From positions 14,600 through 52,079 of the forward strand of contig CAKKPG010000107.1 of the NCBI GenBank assembly GCA_919901555.1: a stretch of 37,480 bases of DNA, written 5' to 3'. Under the pieces are notes generated by a model that was not told the origin of the DNA, searched no databases, and saw nothing but the letters and a program-made list of their open reading frames with translations. This document shows, piece after piece, positions 15,962-24,293 of this stretch. How positions within the stretch are numbered: position 1 is the stretch's first letter; every line of letters starts with the position of its first letter. The stretch is from Nitrospiria bacterium. GTDB taxonomy: Bacteria; Nitrospirota; UBA9217. Made by a program: the position numbers and the translations under genes.

Positions 15962-16276
15962 CTACTTTAGAAGCAGGTTATTTGTCACCAAGCCGACGCC
16001 CGCAACCCTGCCGGCAATTTCTCCCGCCTTTCTGACACTCTGTTCCGAATTAACAAAACCGCTTAACTGGACTTCCCCTCTGAATGTCTCGACACTGATC
16101 TGGAACACTTTCAGCGACGGCTCGTCAAAGATCGCGGCTTTTACCTTGGTGGTGATCACCAAGTCATCGACATACTGGCCGGTGCTTTCACGATTTTGCG
16201 TGGCTGCGCACCCCAGGAACAGGGTTATCAGCCCGATACAGACCAAAAATTTCACTATGCGATGGGGTCTTACCAT
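15962..16276 (-). CDS. Single BON-domain lipoprotein
   Basis: 104 aa from ATG 16276 (AAAGGAGAAGG upstream). The lipobox is LFLGC (Cys23). A single BON domain fills the rest (VDDLVITTKVKAAIFDEPSL, FRGEVQLSGFVNSEQSVRKA, GRVAGVGLVTNNLLLK). It is an outer-membrane-associated lipid- or surface-binding protein by family. It lies between two DUF3494 genes with its own ribosome-binding site. Confidence 0.88.
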   Translation of the reverse strand: MVRPHRIVKFLVCIGLITLFLGCAATQNRESTGQYVDDLVITTKVKAAIFDEPSLKVFQISVETFRGEVQLSGFVNSEQSVRKAGEIAGRVAGVGLVTNNLLLK

Positions 16277-16338
16277 GAGGCCTTCTCCTTTCCCGTACAG
16301 GACCACGCAGGATATTGGCAGGCAAACGTAATTGGCGG

Positions 16339-16386
16339 GTAAAGAAAGGGGAACAGACTGAATTTTGAAAAGCAGCCTGTCCCCTT
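16339..16386 (-). terminator. Hairpin terminator after the DUF3494 lipoprotein gene (dispersed AAGGGGACAG repeat)
   Basis: On the minus strand AAGGGGACAG and CTGTTCCCCTT pair with one bulge around a loop of about 20 bases, followed by TCTTT. It stands 33 bases after the stop codon at 16420. The same AAGGGGACAG palindrome type is a common dispersed element, so the terminator role is inferred from position. Confidence 0.6.
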
Positions 16387-16419
16387 ATATCCTATCTTGC
16401 TTTCATACTACTTCATACC

Positions 16420-17205
16420 TTACGGCTGTGTAACCGTAGTCGCATTAAGATTGACCGCGGTCTGCGCCAGCAGCCTGCCGTTGATCGATGCGCCAGCCCC
16501 AAAATTGATCGTTGTCATACTCAGTATAATTCCCTCAAAGTGCGTTCCCGCTTCAATGGTCACACCTTCGGCAACCTGCCAGAAGATGTTCTTGGGCAGT
16601 GCGCCACCGCTTAGGACAACGTTCTTAGCACCGGCCATGGTGAGAGCTTTCGCCACCTTGAAGATCCAGACATCTGTTGAGCTGCCGCTGAGAGTGAGAT
16701 CCGTTGGTATGTAAACAGCGGTCCCCCATTCGTAGACGCCAGGGGCGAGGGTTAAATCGGTAAGCGTTCCGCCGCCCACGTTGGTAGTAGCAGCAGATGT
16801 AGCTGTCCGTCCGGCGGCGTCGGTGTACGCAAGGCCCATGTCGGTTGAGGCCGTGGTCACCTCAGTTGGAGTAGGGGGCGCATAGTCGAATGCGTAGAAC
16901 TTTCCGGATACTTGACCGTCGGTTGAAGTTGCAAATGCAGCCCCTGCGCCTAGGTTCATTGCAAATCCGGTGAAGGCGGTCGAGGTGACTCCTTGGCCGA
17001 GTCCGATATCTCCCGTAATCACCACCCCTGAACTCGTGGCACTGTCGATCCCCGTGTTTGCGAAAATCGCATAGTTGGCGGCCGTTCCAAGGTTCACTGG
17101 GCCTGAACTTCCTCCTCCCCCATTATCATCTCCGCCGCATCCTGTCATAGAAACAGTCAGGAGTAATGCCATAAACCACATCTTGTTATTAAATATCTTA
17201 CGCAT
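16420..17205 (-). CDS. DUF3494 lipoprotein (ice-binding-like/adhesin)
   Basis: 261 aa. A lipoprotein signal ends at SMTGC (Cys23), followed by a Gly/Asp/Ser spacer and a complete DUF3494 domain (about 36-259): LGTAANYAIFANTGI, VITGDIGLG, LTDLTLAPGVYEWGTAVYIP, DVWIFKVAKALTMAGAKNVV, NIFWQVAEGVTIEAGTHFEG and GASINGRLLAQTAVNL. The lipid anchor would hold the beta solenoid at the outer membrane. ATG 17205 has TTAAGGAGG upstream. The leader contains the conserved structured element at 17285-17453, also found before the large DUF3494 lipoprotein. Confidence 0.9.
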   Translation of the reverse strand: MRKIFNNKMWFMALLLTVSMTGCGGDDNGGGGSSGPVNLGTAANYAIFANTGIDSATSSGVVITGDIGLGQGVTSTAFTGFAMNLGAGAAFATSTDGQVSGKFYAFDYAPPTPTEVTTASTDMGLAYTDAAGRTATSAATTNVGGGTLTDLTLAPGVYEWGTAVYIPTDLTLSGSSTDVWIFKVAKALTMAGAKNVVLSGGALPKNIFWQVAEGVTIEAGTHFEGIILSMTTINFGAGASINGRLLAQTAVNLNATTVTQP

Positions 17206-17284
17206 AGGTGTTGCCTCCTTAAGTAAATTTGAAAAGCAATATGCTGCAATCCTTATGACCTTTCACACAAAGTGTATTACACTA

Positions 17285-17453
17285 ATCGTGCCATGGGATA
17301 ACTACGGACACTTCGAGAGCAATGCGTTGATTGTTCAGGATAAGATAGAGAGTGGCGGACAGAGGCGAAGGGGAATCCGTCTAAAGCGGCCGTCATATGC
17401 AACAGAACCGCCAAATATGACGGGCTGCACGGAGAGATTCTTTTGTAAGTCTT
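17285..17453 (-). ncRNA. Candidate structured leader element, copy A (upstream of a DUF3494 gene)
   Basis: About 170 bases are clearly homologous to 21481-21650 although both are non-coding. The centre is a hairpin at 17390-17423 (minus strand CCGTCATAT, 16-base loop, ATATGACGG). The other copy keeps the stem but changes two neighbouring base pairs (A-T,T-A to G-C,C-G). The loop contains the conserved CGGTTCTGTT; further GACGG/GGCGG motifs could pair alternatively with CCGTC. Strand and function are inferred from the downstream gene. Confidence 0.45.
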
Positions 17454-17531
17454 AAGTGAGCATTTATTGGTTCATTCGCAAAAAGGTTGAACGGATACTT
17501 CCGTCAGCGAATTTGGCGGCAAGGAACAGAC

Positions 17532-17566
17532 ACAAAAAAACCCACGGGGGTTTCCCCCCGCGGGTT
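17532..17566 (-). terminator. Rho-independent terminator of the 1103-aa DUF3494/DUF11 lipoprotein gene
   Basis: On the minus strand AACCCGCGGGGG, a short loop, CCCCCGTGGGTT with one mismatch, then a T-run. It lies about 55 bases beyond the stop codon at 17620. Confidence 0.9.
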
Positions 17567-17619
17567 AGCGTTACAGACTGGTGATTCTGCCCGCGGTCAT
17601 CCGCGGCGCAGGACCTCTC

Positions 17620-20600
17620 CTATGGGAGAACGGTCGTGGGTTCGGACTTGGTGGTCGAGTAAGTTATCGTTTTGCTTACTCCTTCCGAAAGCCACTGGTA
17701 GCTCGTGTTGTACAGAGTTCCGCCTGTCGCCGAGCCTGTACCAACCACGTGCACGAGATAGAGCGCCGTGTTTGGTTGCAGGACGACATTCGGGGTCATG
17801 GTGAGTACCTGCAGCCCAGGAGTGCTGTTATTGACCGTGTAGTCGGCGCCCTCTGTCTGAAGTACGGCAGTGGGATTCGACGTATCCGATAGGACCATGC
17901 CCGTAATGGGATCTCGAACCGGCGCGGAGTCGAGATAGACCTTCGTCGAGACTATCGAGAAGTTGCCGGGAGTCGAGACGTTGAACGCTCCAAGATGGCC
18001 GAAACTGTACGTCAGCCTGTTAGTATCCACTCCCTCGTTGGAGAGCGCCTCGACATAGAGCACCGAGAAGTAGGTGACGTTGTTTCCCACCACGACCGGA
18101 TCATTGAGGTCGACAAGCTGGGTCTGGAGCGCCGAGAAGGCCGGGACTGCGACACAATCCGAGGCCTGCTTCGTGACGGCGTTGCTGCTCGTGGCTGTCG
18201 CCGTGTCGCAGTAGGTGCCGCTGACTGCGCCAAGCGGGATGCGGCTCACGACCGTGAAGGTCATGCTCCCACCCGCCGGGATATCGACCGTGTTGGCCGT
18301 GACGACGTTGTTGGCCAGCGTGCCGCCCGCGCCGTTCAAGCTCGAACTCACGTAGATGGCCCGTACGTTGGCATCGGAGTTGAGGCCGAGCAGGTCGCTG
18401 ATGACGACATTTTTGGCAGTGGCCGTGCCGTCATTACCCACGACGATCGTCGAGGTATAGGTGGCGCCCGGAAGAACGCTGTCCGGAGCGTCGGTCTTCG
18501 TGATCGTGAGGTTGGGCGTGGCCACGGTCAGGCAGGCGTCGTCACTGCCGATACCGATGGTCCCGGAAGTGGCCGTGACGGTAGCCGTGTCGCAGTATGT
18601 CCCATCAGCCGAGGCCGCGACCGTAAAGAGCACTGTCGTGGTGGCCCCCGCGGTGAGGTCGCCGATGGTGGTGTCGAAGCCGCCGCTGCTGTTCGGCGTG
18701 CCCGACGAAACGCTGATGAGCTGGTAATTTGCGAGGTCGCCGCTCGTGAGCGCGTCGTTGACTTGGACGCCCGTCGCGGAACCCGTGCCGTTGTTGATCA
18801 CCCGCGCGCGCAGCTTGGCGGGCACATTGGCTGCCACGGTCCGTGCCTTGCCCAGGCTCGTCGTGTTGTCATCGGCAACGAAGTCCTTGACGATCGACAG
18901 ATTCGACTCGAGGGCGGTGAAGCATGCCTGCGCGCCGAGGTCGACCGGGGTCCACGTGTTGGTAGCGTCACTATACGAGAGGATCTTGGCCTCGTTGCAG
19001 TAGGTGCCGGGCGCGGTGACGGTGGCCGTGAAGGTCAGGGTCTCCGTGCTGCCCGGAGCAGCTACGCATGCCAGAGGGGCGTTGATCGCATTCGTGTCCA
19101 GGGTCACCGTGCCGGTGCGGGCCAGCGCCCTGCCCGAGATGCTCGCGCCCGTGACCGCCGTAATGCTCGCCTGCGCGAGGATATTCCCCACGAAGAAGGT
19201 GTTGGTGCCGAGCGTCGCTGAGCTGCCGACCTGCCAGTAGACGTTGCAGGGGCTCGCGCCATTGATCAGGCTGACCGTGGCGCCGGCCGGGGTCGTCAAC
19301 GTGCTGCCGATCTTGAAAACGAACTCCGCAGCGGGGTCGCCCTGCGCGTCGAGGACAACTGGTCCTGTCAACGCAGCCGAAGAAGAGTAGCAATACACGC
19401 CCGGCGTGATCGTGCCCGTGAGGGGTTGGGAGTTATCAGCACCACTGCACGCCCTCGCCCCCAGATCGACGTATGCGGCCGTGAGGGCGGTCTGCGCTGC
19501 CAGCGCTGCCGCGTCGTTATTGTGAATCGTGCCGTTCAGCACGACCCCCGGCGGGAATCCGGTGACCGCCGAGCCTGCGCTGACGCCCACATCGCCGCTC
19601 ACTACGCTTGAGCCGGTGTTCGTCACTGTCGCGTTTGCCAGGACGGCAAAGCTCTGGGCATTACCCAGGAGCTGCGCGGTCTGGGGCGGGGCAGGGGTGA
19701 ACTCAGAAGCGAGCGGGAAGGAGATAGTGAAGCCATCGCCGACCGGGGTGCTGCCTGAAGGAAGTGAGCCGGGCGTGTAGTTCGCCCCGTCGCCCGATGC
19801 CAGGAAGTCGCTGAGGCTGACGGTCGTGGCGTCACCAGTGCCGACATTCTTGATAGTGACGGTCCAGGTGACGGTGCCCGTGCCGCCGACGAGGTTCACG
19901 ACAGCCGAGTCGACGGTCTTGGTGATCTCGAGTTTCGGTGCGGGCGCGAAATTCTTATACAGGATCTGCTTTCCGATCTCTTCCCCGTTGATGGTCGCCA
20001 CGGCCACGATGCGGGCCGCTGCCTTTGTGTCCGGCGAGAAGAGCGTCACCCAGGTGAACCCATCGGCAAAGGGAGTGCCGATCCCGGTCTGATTGTAGAG
20101 CGGGAATTCGCTCGCGATAAGAGGGAAGCGCTCGGCCGCAAGACGGCCGTTATTGGTTCGCGTATCGGCCTGGTCATCGTAGACCCCGTACCCGAGCCCG
20201 ATTCTGTTATCATCGGATGTGCCGAACTGCATGCTGTTGACTCTTCCCCAGTACCACTGGTCGAGTTCCCAGCGGACATCCGCGCCGATCACGGGCCGGA
20301 CAACCCCTGTGGCGTCCATGAAGCCGACATACGCGCCGGCAAGGTTCTGGGTGAAGCTCGGCGCGGACTCCGCCTGCTCGGTGACCAGGGGTTTGCCGGG
20401 ATCACTGACGGTCGTGGAGGTCAACTTGGCGGGGAGGATCCCCAAGGGCTTGTCCTGGAGCCATGCGTAAAAAACGAACTGACCGGACTGCAGGCTGCCG
20501 GAGTCGAGCGGAATGAGGTTCCCCTGACCATCGCGATACACTGCGCGGGGCGCCTCGGAGATGATCTGCGTCGCCTGGAGGGCTAACTGAATGCTTGAGG

Positions 20601-20931
20601 TCTGGCCGACGACGACGTTTATTTCACTGGCCCCATCGATAAACCCAGGCGCGGTCGCCTTCGCCGTGTACTGACCCGGCGCCAAATCGGTGAGAAATTG
20701 GTTGCCGGTGAAGGTCTGCGTGTAACTCTCCGGTCCCGTCACAACCACCTCGGCCGACGCCGGATTGACGGTGACATTGAGGGAACCGGTCGTCGGCGGC
20801 GGGAGTTGATTGACGGTCGTCTCGTCTCCTGCGCACCCGAAAAGCGCCACGGCGCAGACGAGTGCCACGAGAAGCCCCCCGATTCCACGGGAAAGGGGAG
20901 CATAGCGAAGTGTTCGTAAGTATCTTTTCAT
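17620..20931 (-). CDS. 1103-aa multidomain lipoprotein: PEGA-like, DUF11 repeats and an inserted DUF3494 domain
   Basis: Lipobox LFGC (Cys33) follows a long n-region. Residues 48-117 look PEGA-like (GSLNVTVNPASAEVVVTGPE, LAPGQYTAKATAPGF). Residues about 125-325 are an unassigned beta-rich region. A DUF11 domain begins at about 333 (LEITKTVDSAVVN), is interrupted at about 415 by a complete DUF3494 domain (about 418-615: LLGNAQSFAVLANATV, ITPGVYCYSSSAALTGPVVL, FVFKIGSTLTT, NVYWQVGSSATLG, ISGRALARTGTVTL) and resumes at about 626 (PGSTETLTFTATVTAPGTYC). Two uninterrupted DUF11 units follow (about 677-802 and 806-926), then a 170-residue tail. DUF11 repeats form stalks in surface proteins. A surface display or matrix role is inferred. 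ATG 20931 follows GAGGAGG. Confidence 0.88.
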   Translation of the reverse strand: MKRYLRTLRYAPLSRGIGGLLVALVCAVALFGCAGDETTVNQLPPPTTGSLNVTVNPASAEVVVTGPESYTQTFTGNQFLTDLAPGQYTAKATAPGFIDGASEINVVVGQTSSIQLALQATQIISEAPRAVYRDGQGNLIPLDSGSLQSGQFVFYAWLQDKPLGILPAKLTSTTVSDPGKPLVTEQAESAPSFTQNLAGAYVGFMDATGVVRPVIGADVRWELDQWYWGRVNSMQFGTSDDNRIGLGYGVYDDQADTRTNNGRLAAERFPLIASEFPLYNQTGIGTPFADGFTWVTLFSPDTKAAARIVAVATINGEEIGKQILYKNFAPAPKLEITKTVDSAVVNLVGGTGTVTWTVTIKNVGTGDATTVSLSDFLASGDGANYTPGSLPSGSTPVGDGFTISFPLASEFTPAPPQTAQLLGNAQSFAVLANATVTNTGSSVVSGDVGVSAGSAVTGFPPGVVLNGTIHNNDAAALAAQTALTAAYVDLGARACSGADNSQPLTGTITPGVYCYSSSAALTGPVVLDAQGDPAAEFVFKIGSTLTTPAGATVSLINGASPCNVYWQVGSSATLGTNTFFVGNILAQASITAVTGASISGRALARTGTVTLDTNAINAPLACVAAPGSTETLTFTATVTAPGTYCNEAKILSYSDATNTWTPVDLGAQACFTALESNLSIVKDFVADDNTTSLGKARTVAANVPAKLRARVINNGTGSATGVQVNDALTSGDLANYQLISVSSGTPNSSGGFDTTIGDLTAGATTTVLFTVAASADGTYCDTATVTATSGTIGIGSDDACLTVATPNLTITKTDAPDSVLPGATYTSTIVVGNDGTATAKNVVISDLLGLNSDANVRAIYVSSSLNGAGGTLANNVVTANTVDIPAGGSMTFTVVSRIPLGAVSGTYCDTATATSSNAVTKQASDCVAVPAFSALQTQLVDLNDPVVVGNNVTYFSVLYVEALSNEGVDTNRLTYSFGHLGAFNVSTPGNFSIVSTKVYLDSAPVRDPITGMVLSDTSNPTAVLQTEGADYTVNNSTPGLQVLTMTPNVVLQPNTALYLVHVVGTGSATGGTLYNTSYQWLSEGVSKTITYSTTKSEPTTVLP

Positions 20932-20973
20932 TTTTTTGTTCCTCCTCTGGTTGGTATTGGTGCTTCACTTTTT

Positions 20974-21103
20974 CATTTCAGAGCGGTATTCGTGCGTTCA
21001 GCTTTCTGTTCGTTCCTCCTTTCCTGGAAATTTACCGGCATTCCAGCGCGGTGTTCTTTCGTTCATCTTCATGTTCGTTCCTCCTTTTCCGGAGATTCAC
21101 CGG
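20974..21103. repeat. Two tandem 65-bp repeats in the leader of the large lipoprotein gene
   Basis: 20974-21038 and 21039-21103 are the same length and align end to end without gaps, with the start of a third unit after 21103. Each unit carries, on the minus strand, AAAGGAGGAACGAACA. In the outer unit this site precedes an ATG opening a 24-codon frame (starts MKMNERTPRW); in the inner unit the ATG has become AGA. The real start has a third GAGGAGGAACA. These look like duplicated ribosome-binding regions. Confidence 0.8.
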
Positions 21104-21480
21104 CGTTTCAGTGCGCGCCGCCGGGTACGCTTTCGCCCGGGCGAGTACCATGCGTGACGTACGGGGAAAGAAAGAAGGCAAGACCGCTTCCGTCACCGGA
21201 CCCGACTTTTAGATACAGACAACCAACGGGGCAGGGACCCCGTATACGTCAACACTCTCAACACATTATGTTATTTCTCCTGAAGACTTGACATGGCCGC
21301 GCGAATCTTGAAAAATGTGGCATACCTCAATTTTGCAATTTGAAATTTCCAATTTTAAATTTTCAATTGCGGCCAAAGGCCGCGCTATGAAGGGATTTTT
21401 TGGATTTCCGCCGGGGTCTGACTTCAGCCTCCGCAGTGGCGCCCCCGGTAAATGGGGGAACCTGTAAGTATCTTTACAAC

Positions 21481-21650
21481 TATCATGCCGGGGGAAAACT
21501 ATGGTTATTGCGAGGAGTAGCACATTGATTGTTTTGAATTAAGATGGAAAGTGAGCTGCAGAGGTAAAGAGAAAACCGTCAAGGGCGGCCGTCGCATTTA
21601 ACAGAACCGTCAAATGCGACGGCCGTGAAGAGAGAAAATTTTGTAAGTCT
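21481..21650 (-). ncRNA. Candidate structured leader element, copy B
   Basis: Homologous to 17285-17453. The central hairpin (21587-21624) has a perfect 13-bp stem, GGCCGTCGCATTT with AAATGCGACGGCC, around a 12-base loop. It lies about 560 bases before the start of the large DUF3494 lipoprotein, whereas copy A is within about 250 bases of its gene. That distance, and lack of transcription data, leave an independent small RNA or a mobile palindromic element as alternatives to a leader. Confidence 0.45.
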
Positions 21651-21806
21651 TGTGTTGTATTTGATTGGACTTTTTTAAACTACTCAGGACCCGATAAAAA
21701 AGACTATAAAAAAATATTCGCGCAATGGCCATAGACCACACCGAGGCGTCAAAGTCGCAAAGAAAAACAAATCGATTGTTCTTTAAAAAACTTTGCGCGC
21801 TTCTTG

Positions 21807-21846
21807 CCCCGTTAGAGATCGCGTCAAGCGAAAAAACTCTACCGGG
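21807..21846. repeat. Hairpin CCCCGTTAGAG/CTCTACCGGGG
   Basis: The arms pair except at one position around an 18-base loop. It lies about 65 bases past the stop codon of the gene at 21912. On the minus strand no T-tract follows, so it is not a standard terminator. Confidence 0.5.
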
Positions 21847-21911
21847 GTAAAGCTTTGCGCGAGACCGACCTTGGCAGTTACGAACTGAAGAGAGGTTTCC
21901 CCCACCCGGAA

Positions 21912-23213
21912 TTACTTGCCGAATTGAATTTCAAGGGTAGCCATAAAAGCGTAAGTGGAATTCCTGCGGCCGCTTGCATCTTTCGGCCAGGTGACTTCGG
22001 GCGCAAGCTCGAAAAAGAGCCAGGGCCGGTAAAAATTCCGTCGATAGAGTGATCCGACCCGATAATTTTGAGTGACCCAATGGGGATGATTCACTCCCCA
22101 TATACTGGTATCATAGGAAATTGCGCTCTTGGGTGACAATTGAGTGAAAAGACTGATCCCGGTATTCCAGGTTACGCCGGGCGTGTCCTCGGTGTAGGTC
22201 ACGTTATTGCCCCACCGGACGAACGTAAACGTGGTGAACTTTCGTTCAAGATCGAGTTGCACGGTGTTCGTGAAATGTTCAATGGTTTGCCACATGGCGA
22301 TTTCGGAAAATCGGAAGAGGTAAACCTCGCCAAAGGGCTTCTTGTACTGATACCGCATCCTGATATGGGCATCGGTATGGATACCGATTTTGATACCGCT
22401 GTCAATACTGACTAATGAACGGAGCCGGGTATACAGATCCGCTCGCGCCCCGATGATGGGTTTTCTGACTCCCGTTTCCCGGTCGACTCCCGGTTGGACG
22501 GGCTGACCGGGCTGGGTAGTGTATTTGTCGGCAGCAGATCCCGACTCGATATATAACTTCCATTTTTTCAGCAATCTTTTCCATTGGGGCAGCCTCCACT
22601 CGAGCTGAAAATCGAGGACATAAGCGACAGTATGCCCCTCGGTCCACCGGGCTGAATTTCTTAATATGATGAAAGTGCCGGGCCGGAGATCCAGCAAAAC
22701 ATGGTCCTTCACAAAGAAGGAATCAAACCATACCGCTGGTTCACAGGTGTTATCCTGCACGAAGCTATGGACCTGGTCCAGCCAATTATCTCCGGCTGTT
22801 CTGACGGTAAAACAGGGGTCTACTTGCGGCCCCAATCGCACCGCGGCTTCGGTTTTTGCCGCTGGTTGATGCGCCTGGTCGGTTTTAGGCTCCTGCTGTG
22901 CTGCAGGTGAAGACGGGTCCTGTTGGGTAGTCGTTTCAGCGCTCACCGGGTCGCTATCCGTCGCAGCCGAATTTGTTCCAGGCTGTCCCGGGGTTTCAGC
23001 GCTCGCGCCATAAAAACCGGCGAAAAGAAGAACGAGGCTGAAAAACAACGTGATCGGGGAATAGCGGGGACGCCTCGCAGCAATAATTATGCGGTCTTTG
23101 GTTCTGATATGCTCCTCCCTTTGGAGCAAACCCGGCAAATGACCATCTCTTGCTGCAATTTGGTCATGATAACCTCTTCTCCTGTGTGGTTCGAAAACCC
23201 CTCGTTGGTCCAA
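21912..23213 (-). CDS. Predicted outer-membrane beta-barrel protein of unknown family; start codon doubtful
   Basis: The signal sequence is RYSPITLFFSLVLLFAGFYGASA, followed by a disordered Thr/Gln/Pro-rich linker (about 75-125) and about 300 residues of alternating aromatic/polar beta strands (VAYVLDFQLEWRLPQWKRLL, IHTDAHIRMRYQYKKPF, STYAFMATLEIQFGK at the C-terminus), consistent with an outer-membrane barrel. No family is recognised. The listed TTG start at 23213 (GGGAGG four bases upstream) leaves about 50 residues before the signal peptide. A strong GGGAGGAG site precedes codon 23108, which is ATC where an ATG would be ideal. A 26-codon frame (23087-23167) overlaps this region in another frame. 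Confidence 0.65.
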   Translation of the reverse strand: MDQRGVFEPHRRRGYHDQIAARDGHLPGLLQREEHIRTKDRIIIAARRPRYSPITLFFSLVLLFAGFYGASAETPGQPGTNSAATDSDPVSAETTTQQDPSSPAAQQEPKTDQAHQPAAKTEAAVRLGPQVDPCFTVRTAGDNWLDQVHSFVQDNTCEPAVWFDSFFVKDHVLLDLRPGTFIILRNSARWTEGHTVAYVLDFQLEWRLPQWKRLLKKWKLYIESGSAADKYTTQPGQPVQPGVDRETGVRKPIIGARADLYTRLRSLVSIDSGIKIGIHTDAHIRMRYQYKKPFGEVYLFRFSEIAMWQTIEHFTNTVQLDLERKFTTFTFVRWGNNVTYTEDTPGVTWNTGISLFTQLSPKSAISYDTSIWGVNHPHWVTQNYRVGSLYRRNFYRPWLFFELAPEVTWPKDASGRRNSTYAFMATLEIQFGK

Positions 23214-23264
23214 TCATCCTCCCGGAAGAAAGATGCGGACTCTATGACTAAAGAGGATCTGAAA

Positions 23265-24293
23265 CTACATGAGCCAGCGTTTTTTCATTAACCGATATGA
23301 TAAAAAACAGGCCAAGAGTCCGACTAAAATTAAATATATCCATTCCAAAGAGAAATTCGATATTCCGCCGCCCTCCAACAGGATTGCTTTGATCGGTCCA
23401 TAAAACTGATAGGAAGGTAATAAAGGAGCAACCGTATTTAATTTTCGTGAAACGTCGGATAACGCGGAAGGAAGCAGAAGAGGCAGATAAAAAATAACGC
23501 CTAACGTTCTGGCACTCGCCTGGGTGCGGCATAAAAACCCCAAAAATATTCCAAATGAGCTGAAGCAGAAACTACCAACGCCTATAAATGCAGCATAACT
23601 CAGGCAGTTTCCCAAATCAAATTTCCCCAGCAGATGAAGAAATAGAACCGCCAGGTGTATCAAAATCATCCCTGAAAATATCTTGGCAAGCAGCCACTCA
23701 GATTCACGCATGGGTGTTTGCAAGAGTCCAAGGAGTAATTTTTTTTCTTTTTCTTCGGCAACTTGCGCGGGAGCTATAATGAAGCTTACAAGCAAAACCA
23801 GCATTAATATCCAGGTGGGCAGCGTCTGTTTTTGAATCCCGCTGTCCTGAAGAGGCTTGATATCTGAAATCCAGTTTTTACTACCTCCTTCGACTGCTAC
23901 TTGCAATGCTGAAAAGCTTTCTACTATTGCAAGGGTTTGGAAGGATGCTTTTGTTAAAACTAAAAGCTCTACCCGTTGCGGTTCTTTCTCGGATCTTATC
24001 AAAATGCCATCCAGTTTTTTTTCTTTCAACCGCCTTTTGCCTTCCTCTTCATGAGAAAGCCAGGAAATTGCAAATACGTTATCAGCTGCTTTGATGCTTT
24101 TCATAATAACAGGAGGATATTTTTCATTTTGGATGAGTCCAATATTTGTTTTCCGAAAGTTGGCGTCTTTCTGATCTACAAATTTCAAGGATATGAAAAC
24201 AAACAGTGGAATAAATAAAATCAGGTATATGGTCTTGTTTTTAAAAGCAATGGATAGATCATTCAACGTTAATATAATGATATTTCTTATCAT
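23265..24293 (-). CDS. ABC-2 type transporter permease
   Basis: 342 aa with one N-terminal transmembrane helix, a large extracytoplasmic region (about 45-155) and five to six C-terminal helices, the NatB/YhaP-like layout. EEKEKKLLLGLLQTPMRESEWLLAK, immediately after the second membrane segment, is the typical coupling region of this family. Its ATG overlaps the TGA of the ATPase gene by four bases, so the two make one transporter. The substrate is unknown. The gene is visibly AT-richer than the flanking regions, suggesting acquisition. Confidence 0.9.
   Translation of the reverse strand: MIRNIIILTLNDLSIAFKNKTIYLILFIPLFVFISLKFVDQKDANFRKTNIGLIQNEKYPPVIMKSIKAADNVFAISWLSHEEEGKRRLKEKKLDGILIRSEKEPQRVELLVLTKASFQTLAIVESFSALQVAVEGGSKNWISDIKPLQDSGIQKQTLPTWILMLVLLVSFIIAPAQVAEEKEKKLLLGLLQTPMRESEWLLAKIFSGMILIHLAVLFLHLLGKFDLGNCLSYAAFIGVGSFCFSSFGIFLGFLCRTQASARTLGVIFYLPLLLPSALSDVSRKLNTVAPLLPSYQFYGPIKAILLEGGGISNFSLEWIYLILVGLLACFLSYRLMKKRWLM

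Larger units (their letters stand above)
21104..21911. other. Long intergenic region between the large lipoprotein leader and the outer-membrane protein gene
   Basis: No gene is supported in this stretch. It holds, in order: a partial third 65-bp leader repeat; an AT-rich CAATTT-type stretch with a GCGGCC/GGCCGC hairpin near 21370; a CCCCCGGTAAATGGGGG hairpin near 21443; structured element copy B; a decayed CAAAG-type palindrome (about 21750-21800); and the 21807-21846 hairpin. Confidence 0.6.

Noticed and set aside
17401-17418. TGGC-N7-TTGC sigma-54-like match in structured element copy A
   Set aside because: Copy B has TGAC-N7-TTAA at the same place, so the motif is not conserved, and it sits in the hairpin loop and stem.
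17995-19221. 408-codon plus-strand frame
   Set aside because: Antisense to the GC-rich repeats of the 1103-aa lipoprotein; Arg/Gly/Asp-rich shadow composition without domains.
20974-21103. Tandem repeats as a CRISPR array
   Set aside because: Two abutting 65-base units without spacers and no cas genes; they are leader duplications.
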